From an uncultured Collinsella sp. (lineage in GTDB: Bacteria; Actinomycetota; Coriobacteriia; Coriobacteriales; Coriobacteriaceae), in NCBI GenBank assembly GCA_902493535.1, contig CABUQG010000017.1:1-34693 (forward strand): DNA of 34,693 nt. The letters run 5' to 3'. Every line of letters begins with the position of its first letter. Positions within the stretch are counted from its first letter, which is position 1. The notes beneath the pieces were generated by a model, which saw nothing but the letters and a program-made list of their open reading frames with translations, searched no databases and was not told the DNA's origin. Shown in pieces: positions 1 to 6,169 of this stretch. The translations under genes were made by a program, and so were the position numbers.

Positions 1-67
1 GGCGCTATAGGTCCAGGTGGCGAGGTGTTCGACCGAATGAACGCCAGCTCCACCAGAAGTAACAGGC
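1..67 (+). other. End of an upstream transcript, possibly a tmRNA-like RNA 3' end or a CDS tail
   Basis: The window begins inside something whose transcript ends at the terminator at 68-100. Positions 48-58 read CAGCTCCACCA, identical to the 3' end of many bacterial tmRNAs (ssrA), and the terminator starts 10 bases later. However, the bases before it do not form a normal T-arm: they pair instead as GGTGTTC (26-32) with GAACGCC (41-47). The other reading is a protein tail: one frame stays open from the left edge to a TAA at 60-62. Both readings are weak without the upstream sequence. Confidence 0.2.
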
Positions 68-100
68 AGGTAGATATTCGTATCTACCTTCCTTTTTATT
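68..100 (+). terminator. Rho-independent terminator
   Basis: A perfect 9-bp stem, AGGTAGATA (68-76) with TATCTACCT (81-89), closes a TTCG tetraloop and is followed by a T-rich tract at 93-100. It terminates whatever transcript enters from the left edge of the window. No start codon with a ribosome site follows until 778. Confidence 0.75.
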
Positions 101-105
101 TCTAG

Positions 106-196
106 TCCGCACCGCGGAGAATCGAACTCTGTGCAGGGCGTGAGCGTTTTTAGCCCGCGGGTGAGGACGCCGGCAGGCGGCCGAAGCCGGTGCGGA
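106..196 (-). repeat. tRNA-like inverted repeat, probably a degenerate remnant
   Basis: TCCGCACCG (106-114) is perfectly complementary to CGGTGCGGA (188-196), a 9-bp closing stem around 73 bases. Read on the minus strand, the 3' part contains GAGTTCGATTCTC, which looks like a T-arm next to an acceptor stem. No D-arm or 7-base anticodon loop can be found between, so a functional tRNA is not supported. It could be a decayed tRNA gene or a recombination remnant. Confidence 0.3.
112..140. repeat. 29-bp direct repeat, copy 1 (T-arm-like)
   Basis: The 29 bases from CCGCGGAGAATCGAACTCT onward recur at 305-333 with one substitution, 193 bp apart. The reverse strand contains GAGTTCGATTCTC, the look of a tRNA T-arm. 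Positions 217-226 carry the core GATTCTCCGC again in inverted orientation. Confidence 0.6.
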
Positions 197-304
197 TTTG
201 CGAAGCAAATACGCGGATTCTCCGCGCAATGCCCCAGCTAGATATAGATGCGATGCCGATCGGGCGTCTTGCCCCGGCCTCAACCCATCAACGGATTCCC
301 CAAA

Positions 305-333
305 CCGCGGAGAATCGAACTCTATGCAGGGCG
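305..333. repeat. 29-bp direct repeat, copy 2 (T-arm-like)
   Basis: Second copy of the repeat at 112-140, differing by a single G to A change. It sits just before the 62-bp tandem array, so the two repeats bracket about 190 bp of sequence without a recognisable gene. Confidence 0.6.
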
Positions 334-367
334 CGGCCGTAAAGAAAACGCCTTGGCAACGCAGACC

Positions 368-690
368 GGGACACGCTTTCCCAATGGCGGCCCAGGCGGA
401 AAGTCCATCCCGGAATCCGCGCTCAGACTGGGATGTAGTTTCCGGATGATGCCTCAAGCGGAAACTGCGACCCGGAATCGAGCCGTAGAGTGGGATATGC
501 TTTCCCAATGGCAGCTCAAGCGGAAAGTACATCCCGGAATCCTCGTTCGGAATGGGATGCAGTTTCCAAATGAATGGCTAGCGGAAAGTTCATCCCGGAA
601 TCCGCGCTCAGAACGGGACGCGCTTTCCCAGCGGCGGTCCAAGCGGAAAGCGCATCCCGGAATCTCGCCTCAAACTGGGACACACTTTCC
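368..690. repeat. 62-bp tandem repeat array of hairpin-forming units
   Basis: Units begin at 368, 430, 492, 554, 615 and 677, a period of 62 bp with one of 61; the sixth copy is only the first 14 bases. Each full unit has a left arm of the form GGGA-5 variable-TTTCC and, about 16 bases later, a right arm GGAAA-5 variable-YCCC followed by GGAATC. The two arms of a unit are inverted repeats. The outer bases are fixed, while the inner five differ between units and mostly still pair or wobble. The period is not a multiple of three, so the array does not encode a repeated peptide. It ends about 90 bp before the patatin-like gene. Confidence 0.85.
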
Positions 691-777
691 GCTTCACCTG
701 CCGCCTCGAAAAACCTGCGCGCCCTCCATCCCAAAACTGGGTAGAAGAAAGCCAAAACGCAATCGCAGGAGGTCAAT

Positions 778-1656
778 ATGACTGCAGAAGATAAGGCAAA
801 GAACGCTGGCAAGGTCGCGCTCGTCCTGGAGGGCGGCAGCTTCCGCGGGCAGTTTACCGCGGGCGTGCTCGACGTTCTCATGGAGGCTGGCGTCGAGATT
901 CCGGCTGTCTACGGTGTATCGGCCGGCGCCCTCAACGGTGTGAACTACAAGTCGCACCAGATCGGCCGTGCCAATCGCATCAACCTGGCTTTCTGCAGCG
1001 ACAGCCGCTTCATGGGCGCCGCATCGTTTGCGTCCACGGGCTCTATTGTGGGTTACGACTTTATCTTCAACGATGTCCAGGACCGCCTGGATCCCTTTGA
1101 CAACGAGACGTTCGACGCGAGCCCCATCGAGATGTACGCCGTCGCGACGGACATGCTCTTTGGAACCGCCACGTACCTCCCGGTCAAAAGCGCCGTGCTC
1201 GATCTCGACGCTGTGCGCGCATCGACCTCTTTGCCGCTGGTGACGCCGCCGGTCGAGATTGACGGGCACAAATACGTCGACGGCGGCGTAGCCGATTCGG
1301 TCCCCATCGAGCATGTGCTCGAGGAGGCGGGCTTCGATCGCGCGGTTGTCATTGTCACGCAGGACCGCTCGTACGAGAAAAAGCCCTACGAGTTTTTGCC
1401 GGCCGCGCGCGCCCGCTATGCCGACTACCCCTATCTGCTCGAGGCTATCGAGACGCGCCACGACCGTTACAACATCCAGCGCATGCACCTGTGGAAGTAT
1501 GAGCGCGAGGGCCGTGCGTTGGTCGTCGCTCCGCAAAAGCCGGTCGAGGTCGGCCATGTTGAGCACGATTCGGCAAAGCTTCTGGACCTGTATATCCGGG
1601 GCCGCCAGGAGGCAAAGCGCCTGCTCGCGGAAATCCAAGAGTTCGTTGAGCGCTAG
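778..1656 (+). CDS. Patatin-like phospholipase family protein
   Basis: A 292-residue predicted serine lipid acyl hydrolase of the bacterial patatin family (RssA/YlbK-like). The N-terminus shows the oxyanion loop LEGGSFRG (residues 17-24), the nucleophile elbow GVSAG with Ser48, and the catalytic-dyad aspartate in DGG at residues 168-170. Together these are the complete Ser-Asp dyad. No signal peptide or membrane segment is visible, so it should be cytosolic or peripheral, acting on phospholipids or lysophospholipids. The start is an ATG at 778 preceded by a strong AGGAGG. No promoter was identified; the upstream side is the 62-bp repeat array. It is followed by about 190 bp before rplM and appears monocistronic. 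The substrate cannot be deduced. Confidence 0.9.
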   Translation: MTAEDKAKNAGKVALVLEGGSFRGQFTAGVLDVLMEAGVEIPAVYGVSAGALNGVNYKSHQIGRANRINLAFCSDSRFMGAASFASTGSIVGYDFIFNDVQDRLDPFDNETFDASPIEMYAVATDMLFGTATYLPVKSAVLDLDAVRASTSLPLVTPPVEIDGHKYVDGGVADSVPIEHVLEEAGFDRAVVIVTQDRSYEKKPYEFLPAARARYADYPYLLEAIETRHDRYNIQRMHLWKYEREGRALVVAPQKPVEVGHVEHDSAKLLDLYIRGRQEAKRLLAEIQEFVER

Positions 1657-1755
1657 CGACGGCGAACCCTCAAAAAATGACAACAGCTAAAGAGCTGGAA
1701 AATCACGGCTCGTGGATGACATGTGCAGAAACTCTGGTCGGAGTCAAAATACCTG

Positions 1756-1783
1756 TTGACTCGTACGGCGAGCGGGGTAATAT
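1756..1783 (+). promoter_or_regulatory. Sigma-70-type promoter for rplM-rpsI
   Basis: TTGACT (1756-1761) and TAATAT (1778-1783) are separated by 16 bp, a good housekeeping promoter match. Transcription should begin near 1790, leaving a leader of about 60 nt before rplM. Confidence 0.6.
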
Positions 1784-1789
1784 GGACGG

Positions 1790-1821
1790 GTTACTTGCAG
1801 AGCCCCGTGAATCTCTGTAAC
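1790..1821 (+). promoter_or_regulatory. Candidate rplM leader hairpin
   Basis: GTTAC (1790-1794) and AGAG (1799-1802) together pair with CTCTGTAAC (1813-1821), leaving a four-base bulge TTGC on the 5' side and a 10-base loop. The structure begins at the predicted transcription start and ends about 30 bases before the GTG start of rplM. Ribosomal protein operons are often autoregulated through such leaders, and L13 leaders are known in Firmicutes. Identity with any known family is not claimed. Confidence 0.35.
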
Positions 1822-1849
1822 AACACGTACTGTACATGGAGGAGTCTAA

Positions 1850-2293
1850 GTGATTTCGAAATCGACTCACTACGCCAAGCAGGGCGAGGTCCAGCGCAAC
1901 TGGGTTCTCGTCGACGCCGATGGTGCTGTCCTGGGCCGTCTTGCCACCCAGATCGCAATGATCCTGCGCGGTAAGAACAAGCCCCAGTTCACGCCCAACA
2001 GCGACTGCGGCGACTTCGTTGTCGTCATCAACGCCGATAAGGTCCAGCTTACCGGTAACAAGGCCGACACGAAGACCTATTATCGCCACAGCGGCTACAA
2101 CGGCGGCCTCAAGGCTGAGAGCTTCCGCCAGGCTATGGAGAAGCACCCGGAGAAGGTCATCGAGCGCGCCGTTCGCGGTATGCTGCCCAAGACCACCCTC
2201 GGCCGTGCCCAGATGACCAAGCTTAAGGTCTACGCTGGTGCCGAGCATCCGCATGCTGCCCAGAACCCCACGAAGATTGAGCTGGAGGCTTAA
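1850..2293 (+). CDS. rplM: 50S ribosomal protein L13
   Basis: The 147-residue product is a full-length L13, an early-assembling protein of the large ribosomal subunit that binds 23S rRNA. Family features visible are the N-terminal RNWVLVDADGAVLGRLA stretch, HSGYNGGLK in the middle and AVRGMLPKTTLGR near residue 110. The start is a GTG at 1850, chosen because the protein begins normally there and an AGGAG lies just upstream; no ATG in frame gives a complete N-terminus. It is the first gene of the conserved rplM-rpsI operon, two bases before rpsI, and is preceded by a good promoter and a small leader hairpin. Confidence 0.98.
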   Translation: MISKSTHYAKQGEVQRNWVLVDADGAVLGRLATQIAMILRGKNKPQFTPNSDCGDFVVVINADKVQLTGNKADTKTYYRHSGYNGGLKAESFRQAMEKHPEKVIERAVRGMLPKTTLGRAQMTKLKVYAGAEHPHAAQNPTKIELEA

Positions 2294-2295
2294 AG

Positions 2296-2691
<396 letters not shown>

Positions 2692-2721
2692 GGTTTTATC
2701 TTCTTTCGAGATACAATGTAC

Positions 2722-2765
2722 AAGCGGGGCCTGCCGATTCCTCGGCGGGTCCCGCTTTTCTTTTT
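2722..2765 (+). terminator. Rho-independent terminator after rpsI
   Basis: A stem of about 16 bp runs from AAGCGGGGCCTGCCGA (2722-2737) to TCGGCGGGTCCCGCTT (2742-2757) with a TTCC loop and a T-rich tail to 2765. It ends the rplM-rpsI transcript 50 bp before glmM, so glmM depends on readthrough or on a promoter in that short gap. Confidence 0.85.
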
Positions 2766-2814
2766 CGACTAGGGTGGGCGGTTGCATATCGCCTGCTAGG
2801 GAAGGAGCAATCCT

Positions 2815-4152
2815 ATGCCCCAGAACATCTTCGGTACCGACGGCGTCCGCGGCGTCGCCAACGCCGATCTCTCGTGCGACCTCGCGTTTCGCCTGGGCCG
2901 CGCGGCGACCAAGTTCCTTGGTCCGGATATCTGTGTCGGCCGCGACACGCGCCTTTCGGGCACCATGCTCGAGAGCGCTCTGACCGCCGGCATCATGGCC
3001 GAGGGCGGCCGTCCGCACTGCTGCGGCGTCATCCCCACGCCTGCCGTGGCGCTGCTCACTGTTCAAAACGAGCTCGATGGCGGCATCGTCATCTCTGCTT
3101 CGCATAATCCGCCGGAGTTCAATGGCATCAAGTTCTTTAGCCGCAAGGGCATGAAGCTTCCCGATGCTGTCGAGGAAGAGATCAGCGCCTGGGTCATGTC
3201 CGAGGAAGCCATGGCTGCCGACACGCTGCCGACCGGCGCCGGCGTGGGCCTCATCATCAAGATGAAGGACGCTCGCAAGGCATACGTCGACCACGCCATC
3301 GATACGCTTGATGGCCTGAGGCTCGACGGCCTGGTCGTTGCCGTCGACTGCGGCCACGGTGCTTCTTGCCAGACCACGCCCGCCGCGCTGCAGCGCCTGG
3401 GCGCCACGGTCCATGCCATCAACACCGATTACTGCGGCACTGACATTAACGTTGAGTGCGGCTCTACGCACCTTGAGCCCCTGCGCGAGCTCGTGCTGCG
3501 CACCCATGCTGATATCGGTCTGGCCCACGACGGCGACGCCGACCGCGTACTGTTCGTGGACAGCGAGGGCAATGAAATCGACGGTGACTACATCCTGGCT
3601 ATCTGCGGTTCTGACCTCGCCGCTCGCGGCAAGCTCGCCAACTCCGAGATCGTCTCGACCGTCATGTGCAACCTTGGCTTCTCCATCGCTATGAAGGAGC
3701 AGGGTTTCGAGATGGTTCAGACCGCCGTGGGCGACCGCTACGTTCTGGAGCGCATGCTCGCGGACGGCGCCGTCATCGGCGGCGAACAGTCCGGCCACAT
3801 CATCTTCCTGGAGCACAACACCACCGGTGATGGCCTGGTGACGGCTCTGCAGCTGCTGGCCGTGCTCAAGCGCACCGGTCGTACCCTCACCGATCTTGCC
3901 GGCATCATGAAGAAGTACCCGCAGGTACTCGTCAACGTGCATTCCGACAACAAGGCTGGTCTGGACGATTGCCAGCCCATTTGGGATGCCGTCGCTGCTG
4001 CCGAGAAGGAGCTTGACGGCCGCGGCCGCATTCTGGTGCGCCCGAGCGGTACCGAGCCGCTGGTCCGCGTGATGGCCGAGGCCGAGACGCACGAGCTGAC
4101 CCAGCGCGTTGTCGACGACATCGTCGAGGTTGTCAAGCGCGAACTTCCCTAA
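2815..4152 (+). CDS. glmM: Phosphoglucosamine mutase
   Basis: Converts glucosamine-6-phosphate to glucosamine-1-phosphate, the step leading into UDP-GlcNAc for peptidoglycan. The 445-residue length is typical. All alpha-D-phosphohexomutase landmarks are present: N-terminal FGTDGVRGVAN, the phosphoserine loop SASHNPPEFNG (catalytic Ser96), the metal site DGDADR at 239-244, the sugar-binding loop GGEQSGH and the phosphate-binding loop RPSGTEP at 409-415. FGTDGVRG and GEQSGH favour GlmM over the general phosphoglucomutase/phosphomannomutase families. The ATG at 2815 follows GGAAGGAG. It lies upstream of a PTS IIA gene and nagB, which acts on the same substrate pool. Confidence 0.96.
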   Translation: MPQNIFGTDGVRGVANADLSCDLAFRLGRAATKFLGPDICVGRDTRLSGTMLESALTAGIMAEGGRPHCCGVIPTPAVALLTVQNELDGGIVISASHNPPEFNGIKFFSRKGMKLPDAVEEEISAWVMSEEAMAADTLPTGAGVGLIIKMKDARKAYVDHAIDTLDGLRLDGLVVAVDCGHGASCQTTPAALQRLGATVHAINTDYCGTDINVECGSTHLEPLRELVLRTHADIGLAHDGDADRVLFVDSEGNEIDGDYILAICGSDLAARGKLANSEIVSTVMCNLGFSIAMKEQGFEMVQTAVGDRYVLERMLADGAVIGGEQSGHIIFLEHNTTGDGLVTALQLLAVLKRTGRTLTDLAGIMKKYPQVLVNVHSDNKAGLDDCQPIWDAVAAAEKELDGRGRILVRPSGTEPLVRVMAEAETHELTQRVVDDIVEVVKRELP

Positions 4153-4223
4153 TGGTCAAAAACGGGTGCCAAGTGGTAAACTGTTAAGGTTATTTTGGTT
4201 GATCGGTATGTCCGAGGGGGAGC

Positions 4224-4721
4224 ATGTTCACTAAAGTCCTAAGGTCTTTTGGTATGCGTGGTCGAGTCCTTACGTTGGATGCTCCCATCTCGGGTGACGT
4301 CATTCCGCTCTCCGAGGTAAACGATCAGACGTTTGCTACCGGCCTTTTGGGCCAGGGCGTGGCGATTCAGCCCACCGGAACGCGCGTGATCGCGCCGGCT
4401 GATGCCAAGGTCGAGGCTATTTTTCCCACGGGACACGCCGTTGCGCTTAACACGGTCGATGGCCTGGACGTGCTCATCCACGTTGGTTTGGACACTGTTC
4501 AGCTCGAGGGCAAGCACTTTACCGTACATGCGCAAGTGGGTGACATCGTCCATAAGGGCGATGTACTCATTGAGTTCGATCGCGAGGCAATTGCTGCCGA
4601 GGGCTACGATGTGACGGTTCCCATCTTGGTGTGCAACTCCGTTGAGTTCTCGAGCATCAAGGGCTCCGTTGGCGTGCATGTCGAAGAGATGGACCAGCTC
4701 ATCGTTGCTCGCGAGCGCTAG
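4224..4721 (+). CDS. PTS glucose-type IIA component (Crr-like)
   Basis: A free-standing 165-residue EIIA of the glucose superfamily. It accepts phosphate from HPr and passes it to an EIIB domain of sugar permeases. The active-site region DGLDVLIHVGLDTV contains the phosphorylated histidine (His86), and the second pocket histidine is His71 in PTGHAVAL, matching the two histidines of E. coli IIA-Glc. No IIB or IIC gene is near, so it must serve permeases encoded elsewhere. The ATG at 4224 follows AGGGGGAGC. It lies 71 bp after glmM and 271 bp before nagB, suggesting a link to amino-sugar uptake, but that is inference. A regulatory role like that of E. coli Crr cannot be judged from sequence. 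Confidence 0.92.
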   Translation: MFTKVLRSFGMRGRVLTLDAPISGDVIPLSEVNDQTFATGLLGQGVAIQPTGTRVIAPADAKVEAIFPTGHAVALNTVDGLDVLIHVGLDTVQLEGKHFTVHAQVGDIVHKGDVLIEFDREAIAAEGYDVTVPILVCNSVEFSSIKGSVGVHVEEMDQLIVARER

Positions 4722-4992
4722 CAAGTGCACGTGGCCATTAGTCTACAATTCAAACACGTTTACGGAGGGCGCCCTTGAAAGAGGACGCCCTCAGTGGCAA
4801 GATGGGATTTGTCCGAAGCTAAAAGGCTTTGGGTCACCGTGGACGGGCAGGGGCCTCGACGCGGCTAGACACGAGACACATACATTACGCGACCTCGCCC
4901 TGGTGGCCGCACACGTTGGTTGCGGCCGACGCGGGCCGCGGGCAAGTGCTTGTAAGGGAGCCTTGCCTCTCTTGTACGAGAAAGGACGCGTA
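4722..4992 (+). promoter_or_regulatory. Long, potentially structured 5' leader of nagB
   Basis: This 271-bp gap has no convincing gene. A -10-like TACAAT lies at 4744-4749 without a clear -35. Downstream are several possible stems: GAGGGCG with CGCCCTC near 4765-4792, CCGAAGC with GCTTTGG around 4814-4834, and a long-range GGGC/GCCC pairing enclosing CGCG/CGCG. GCGGCC at 4922-4927 can pair either with GGCCGC at 4905-4910 or with GGCCGC at 4934-4939, two mutually exclusive hairpins. The nagB ribosome site lies about 40 bases further. I do not recognise a known riboswitch, T-box or glmS ribozyme core. Confidence 0.4.
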
Positions 4993-5721
4993 ATGAAGAT
5001 CATTAAAGCTAAAGACTACGAGGATATGAGCCGCAAGGCCGCTAATATCATCTCGGCCCAGGTTATCCTCAAGCCCGACTGTGTGCTGGGCCTTGCCACC
5101 GGCTCCACCCCGATCGGTGCCTACAAGCAGCTCGCTGCTTGGTACAAGAAGGGCGACGTCGACTTTGCCGAGGTCAGCACCTATAACCTGGACGAGTATC
5201 GCGGCCTTTCGCACGACGATCCCCAGAGCTATCACTACTTCATGCGTGAGAACTTCTTCGATCACATCAACATCGACCTGAACAACACGCATGTGCCCGA
5301 CGGTTCCAACCCCGACGCCGCCGCTGCCTGCTCTGAGTACGACAAGATCGTCGCCGCCGCCGGTTACCCGGATCTGCAGCTGCTCGGCATTGGCAACAAC
5401 GGCCACATCGGCTTCAACGAGCCCGATGACCACTTCTCCAAGGGCACGCACTGCGTCGACCTCACCGAGAGCACCATTCAGGCCAACAGCCGCCTGTTCG
5501 ACAGCATCGACGATGTTCCCCGTCAGGCCTACACCATGGGTACCCAGACCATCATGTATGCCCGCATGATCCTGGTCGTCGCCAATGGCGAGGCCAAGGC
5601 TCAGGCCGTGCATGACATGTGCTATGGTCCGGTTACGCCCGAGTGCCCGGCTTCGATCCTGCAGCTGCACACTAACTGCGTTGTCGTTGCCGACGAGGCC
5701 GCCCTTTCGCTCTGCGAGTAG
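4993..5721 (+). CDS. nagB: Glucosamine-6-phosphate deaminase
   Basis: Converts glucosamine-6-phosphate to fructose-6-phosphate and ammonia, the last step of GlcNAc catabolism. The 242-residue protein is the short Gram-positive type. It has the substrate loop GLATGSTPIGAY near residue 33, the NLDEYRGL motif with the general base Asp67, and GIGNNGHIGFNEP with His138 and Glu143. The residue equivalent to E. coli Asp141 is Asn136, as in the short Gram-positive enzymes I recall. The ATG at 4993 was chosen because an AAAGGA lies just upstream and the protein aligns from MKII. The frame is open 117 codons further upstream, but that extension has no family resemblance. A terminator follows. Confidence 0.95.
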   Translation: MKIIKAKDYEDMSRKAANIISAQVILKPDCVLGLATGSTPIGAYKQLAAWYKKGDVDFAEVSTYNLDEYRGLSHDDPQSYHYFMRENFFDHINIDLNNTHVPDGSNPDAAAACSEYDKIVAAAGYPDLQLLGIGNNGHIGFNEPDDHFSKGTHCVDLTESTIQANSRLFDSIDDVPRQAYTMGTQTIMYARMILVVANGEAKAQAVHDMCYGPVTPECPASILQLHTNCVVVADEAALSLCE

Positions 5722-5753
5722 CGCGAATCCTGCAGCTCGACATAGCCTTGCCT

Positions 5754-5781
5754 AAGGCCTCCGCTTTGCGGGGGCCTTTTT
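5754..5781 (+). terminator. Rho-independent terminator after nagB
   Basis: AAGGCCTCCGC pairs with GCGGGGGCCTT around a TTT loop and continues into a run of T residues ending at 5781. It closes the glmM-IIA-nagB region. Confidence 0.85.
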
Positions 5782-6169
5782 GCTATCCCTTTTTGCCCAC
5801 TTGACCAAAAACTTGCCGCAAGCTTGACGAATGCCGGATGTCCAACAGCTTGATTCATTCTATACCAGATTCTATGCAAAAATGCCACTAGAAGGTCGTA
5901 GACGGTAGCGGGTGCTAGGCGAGTTGAATGACATGGCTGAACCTTGTTCATCTGCGTTACACTGCCGCTTAGATGGGACAAGCTGACAAGCTCATTTACC
6001 TGCTTAAAGACCGATTAGTCGGGGGATTAATAACAATCGGTCCTCGCTGTACAAAAACTTGCCGCTTGCGTACCAAAAGACAACCTAAAACACAAGGTCG
6101 CTCTATTCATAGCGCGGCTTGTATGGTCTTGCGGCTACAGTGTCCATACGGTCGAGTTGAGGAGCGGGC
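5782..6169. promoter_or_regulatory. 388-bp gap with repeats, likely control region of the BTAD regulator
   Basis: No gene is supported. The 14-mer CAAAAACTTGCCGC occurs at 5806-5819 and again at 6052-6065 in the same orientation; the first copy contains the small palindrome CTTGC-C-GCAAG. A perfect 8-bp inverted repeat, GACCGATT (6009-6016) and AATCGGTC (6035-6042), flanks 18 bases. ACAAGCTG/ACAAGCTC lie in tandem near 5977-5992. The paired motifs upstream of a regulator gene suggest operators. No strong promoter is evident. Confidence 0.4.

Noticed and set aside
106..196. A class II-length tRNA gene on the minus strand (acceptor-like 9-bp stem plus T-arm-like segment)
   Set aside because: No D-arm, anticodon stem or seven-base anticodon loop can be built between the two ends, and the T stem has an A-C mismatch.
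248..781. A plus-strand reading frame through the 62-bp array and a long minus-strand frame opposite it
   Set aside because: The array period is not a multiple of three, the peptides show no family resemblance and no ribosome site precedes the starts. Such frames arise from GC-rich sequence.
4642..4992. An N-terminal extension of NagB by 117 residues
   Set aside because: The extension has no family similarity, overlaps the PTS IIA gene and is followed by a proper ribosome site at the internal ATG.
4722..4992. A glmS-type ribozyme or T-box in the nagB leader
   Set aside because: I do not find the conserved core sequences of either; only generic stems can be drawn.
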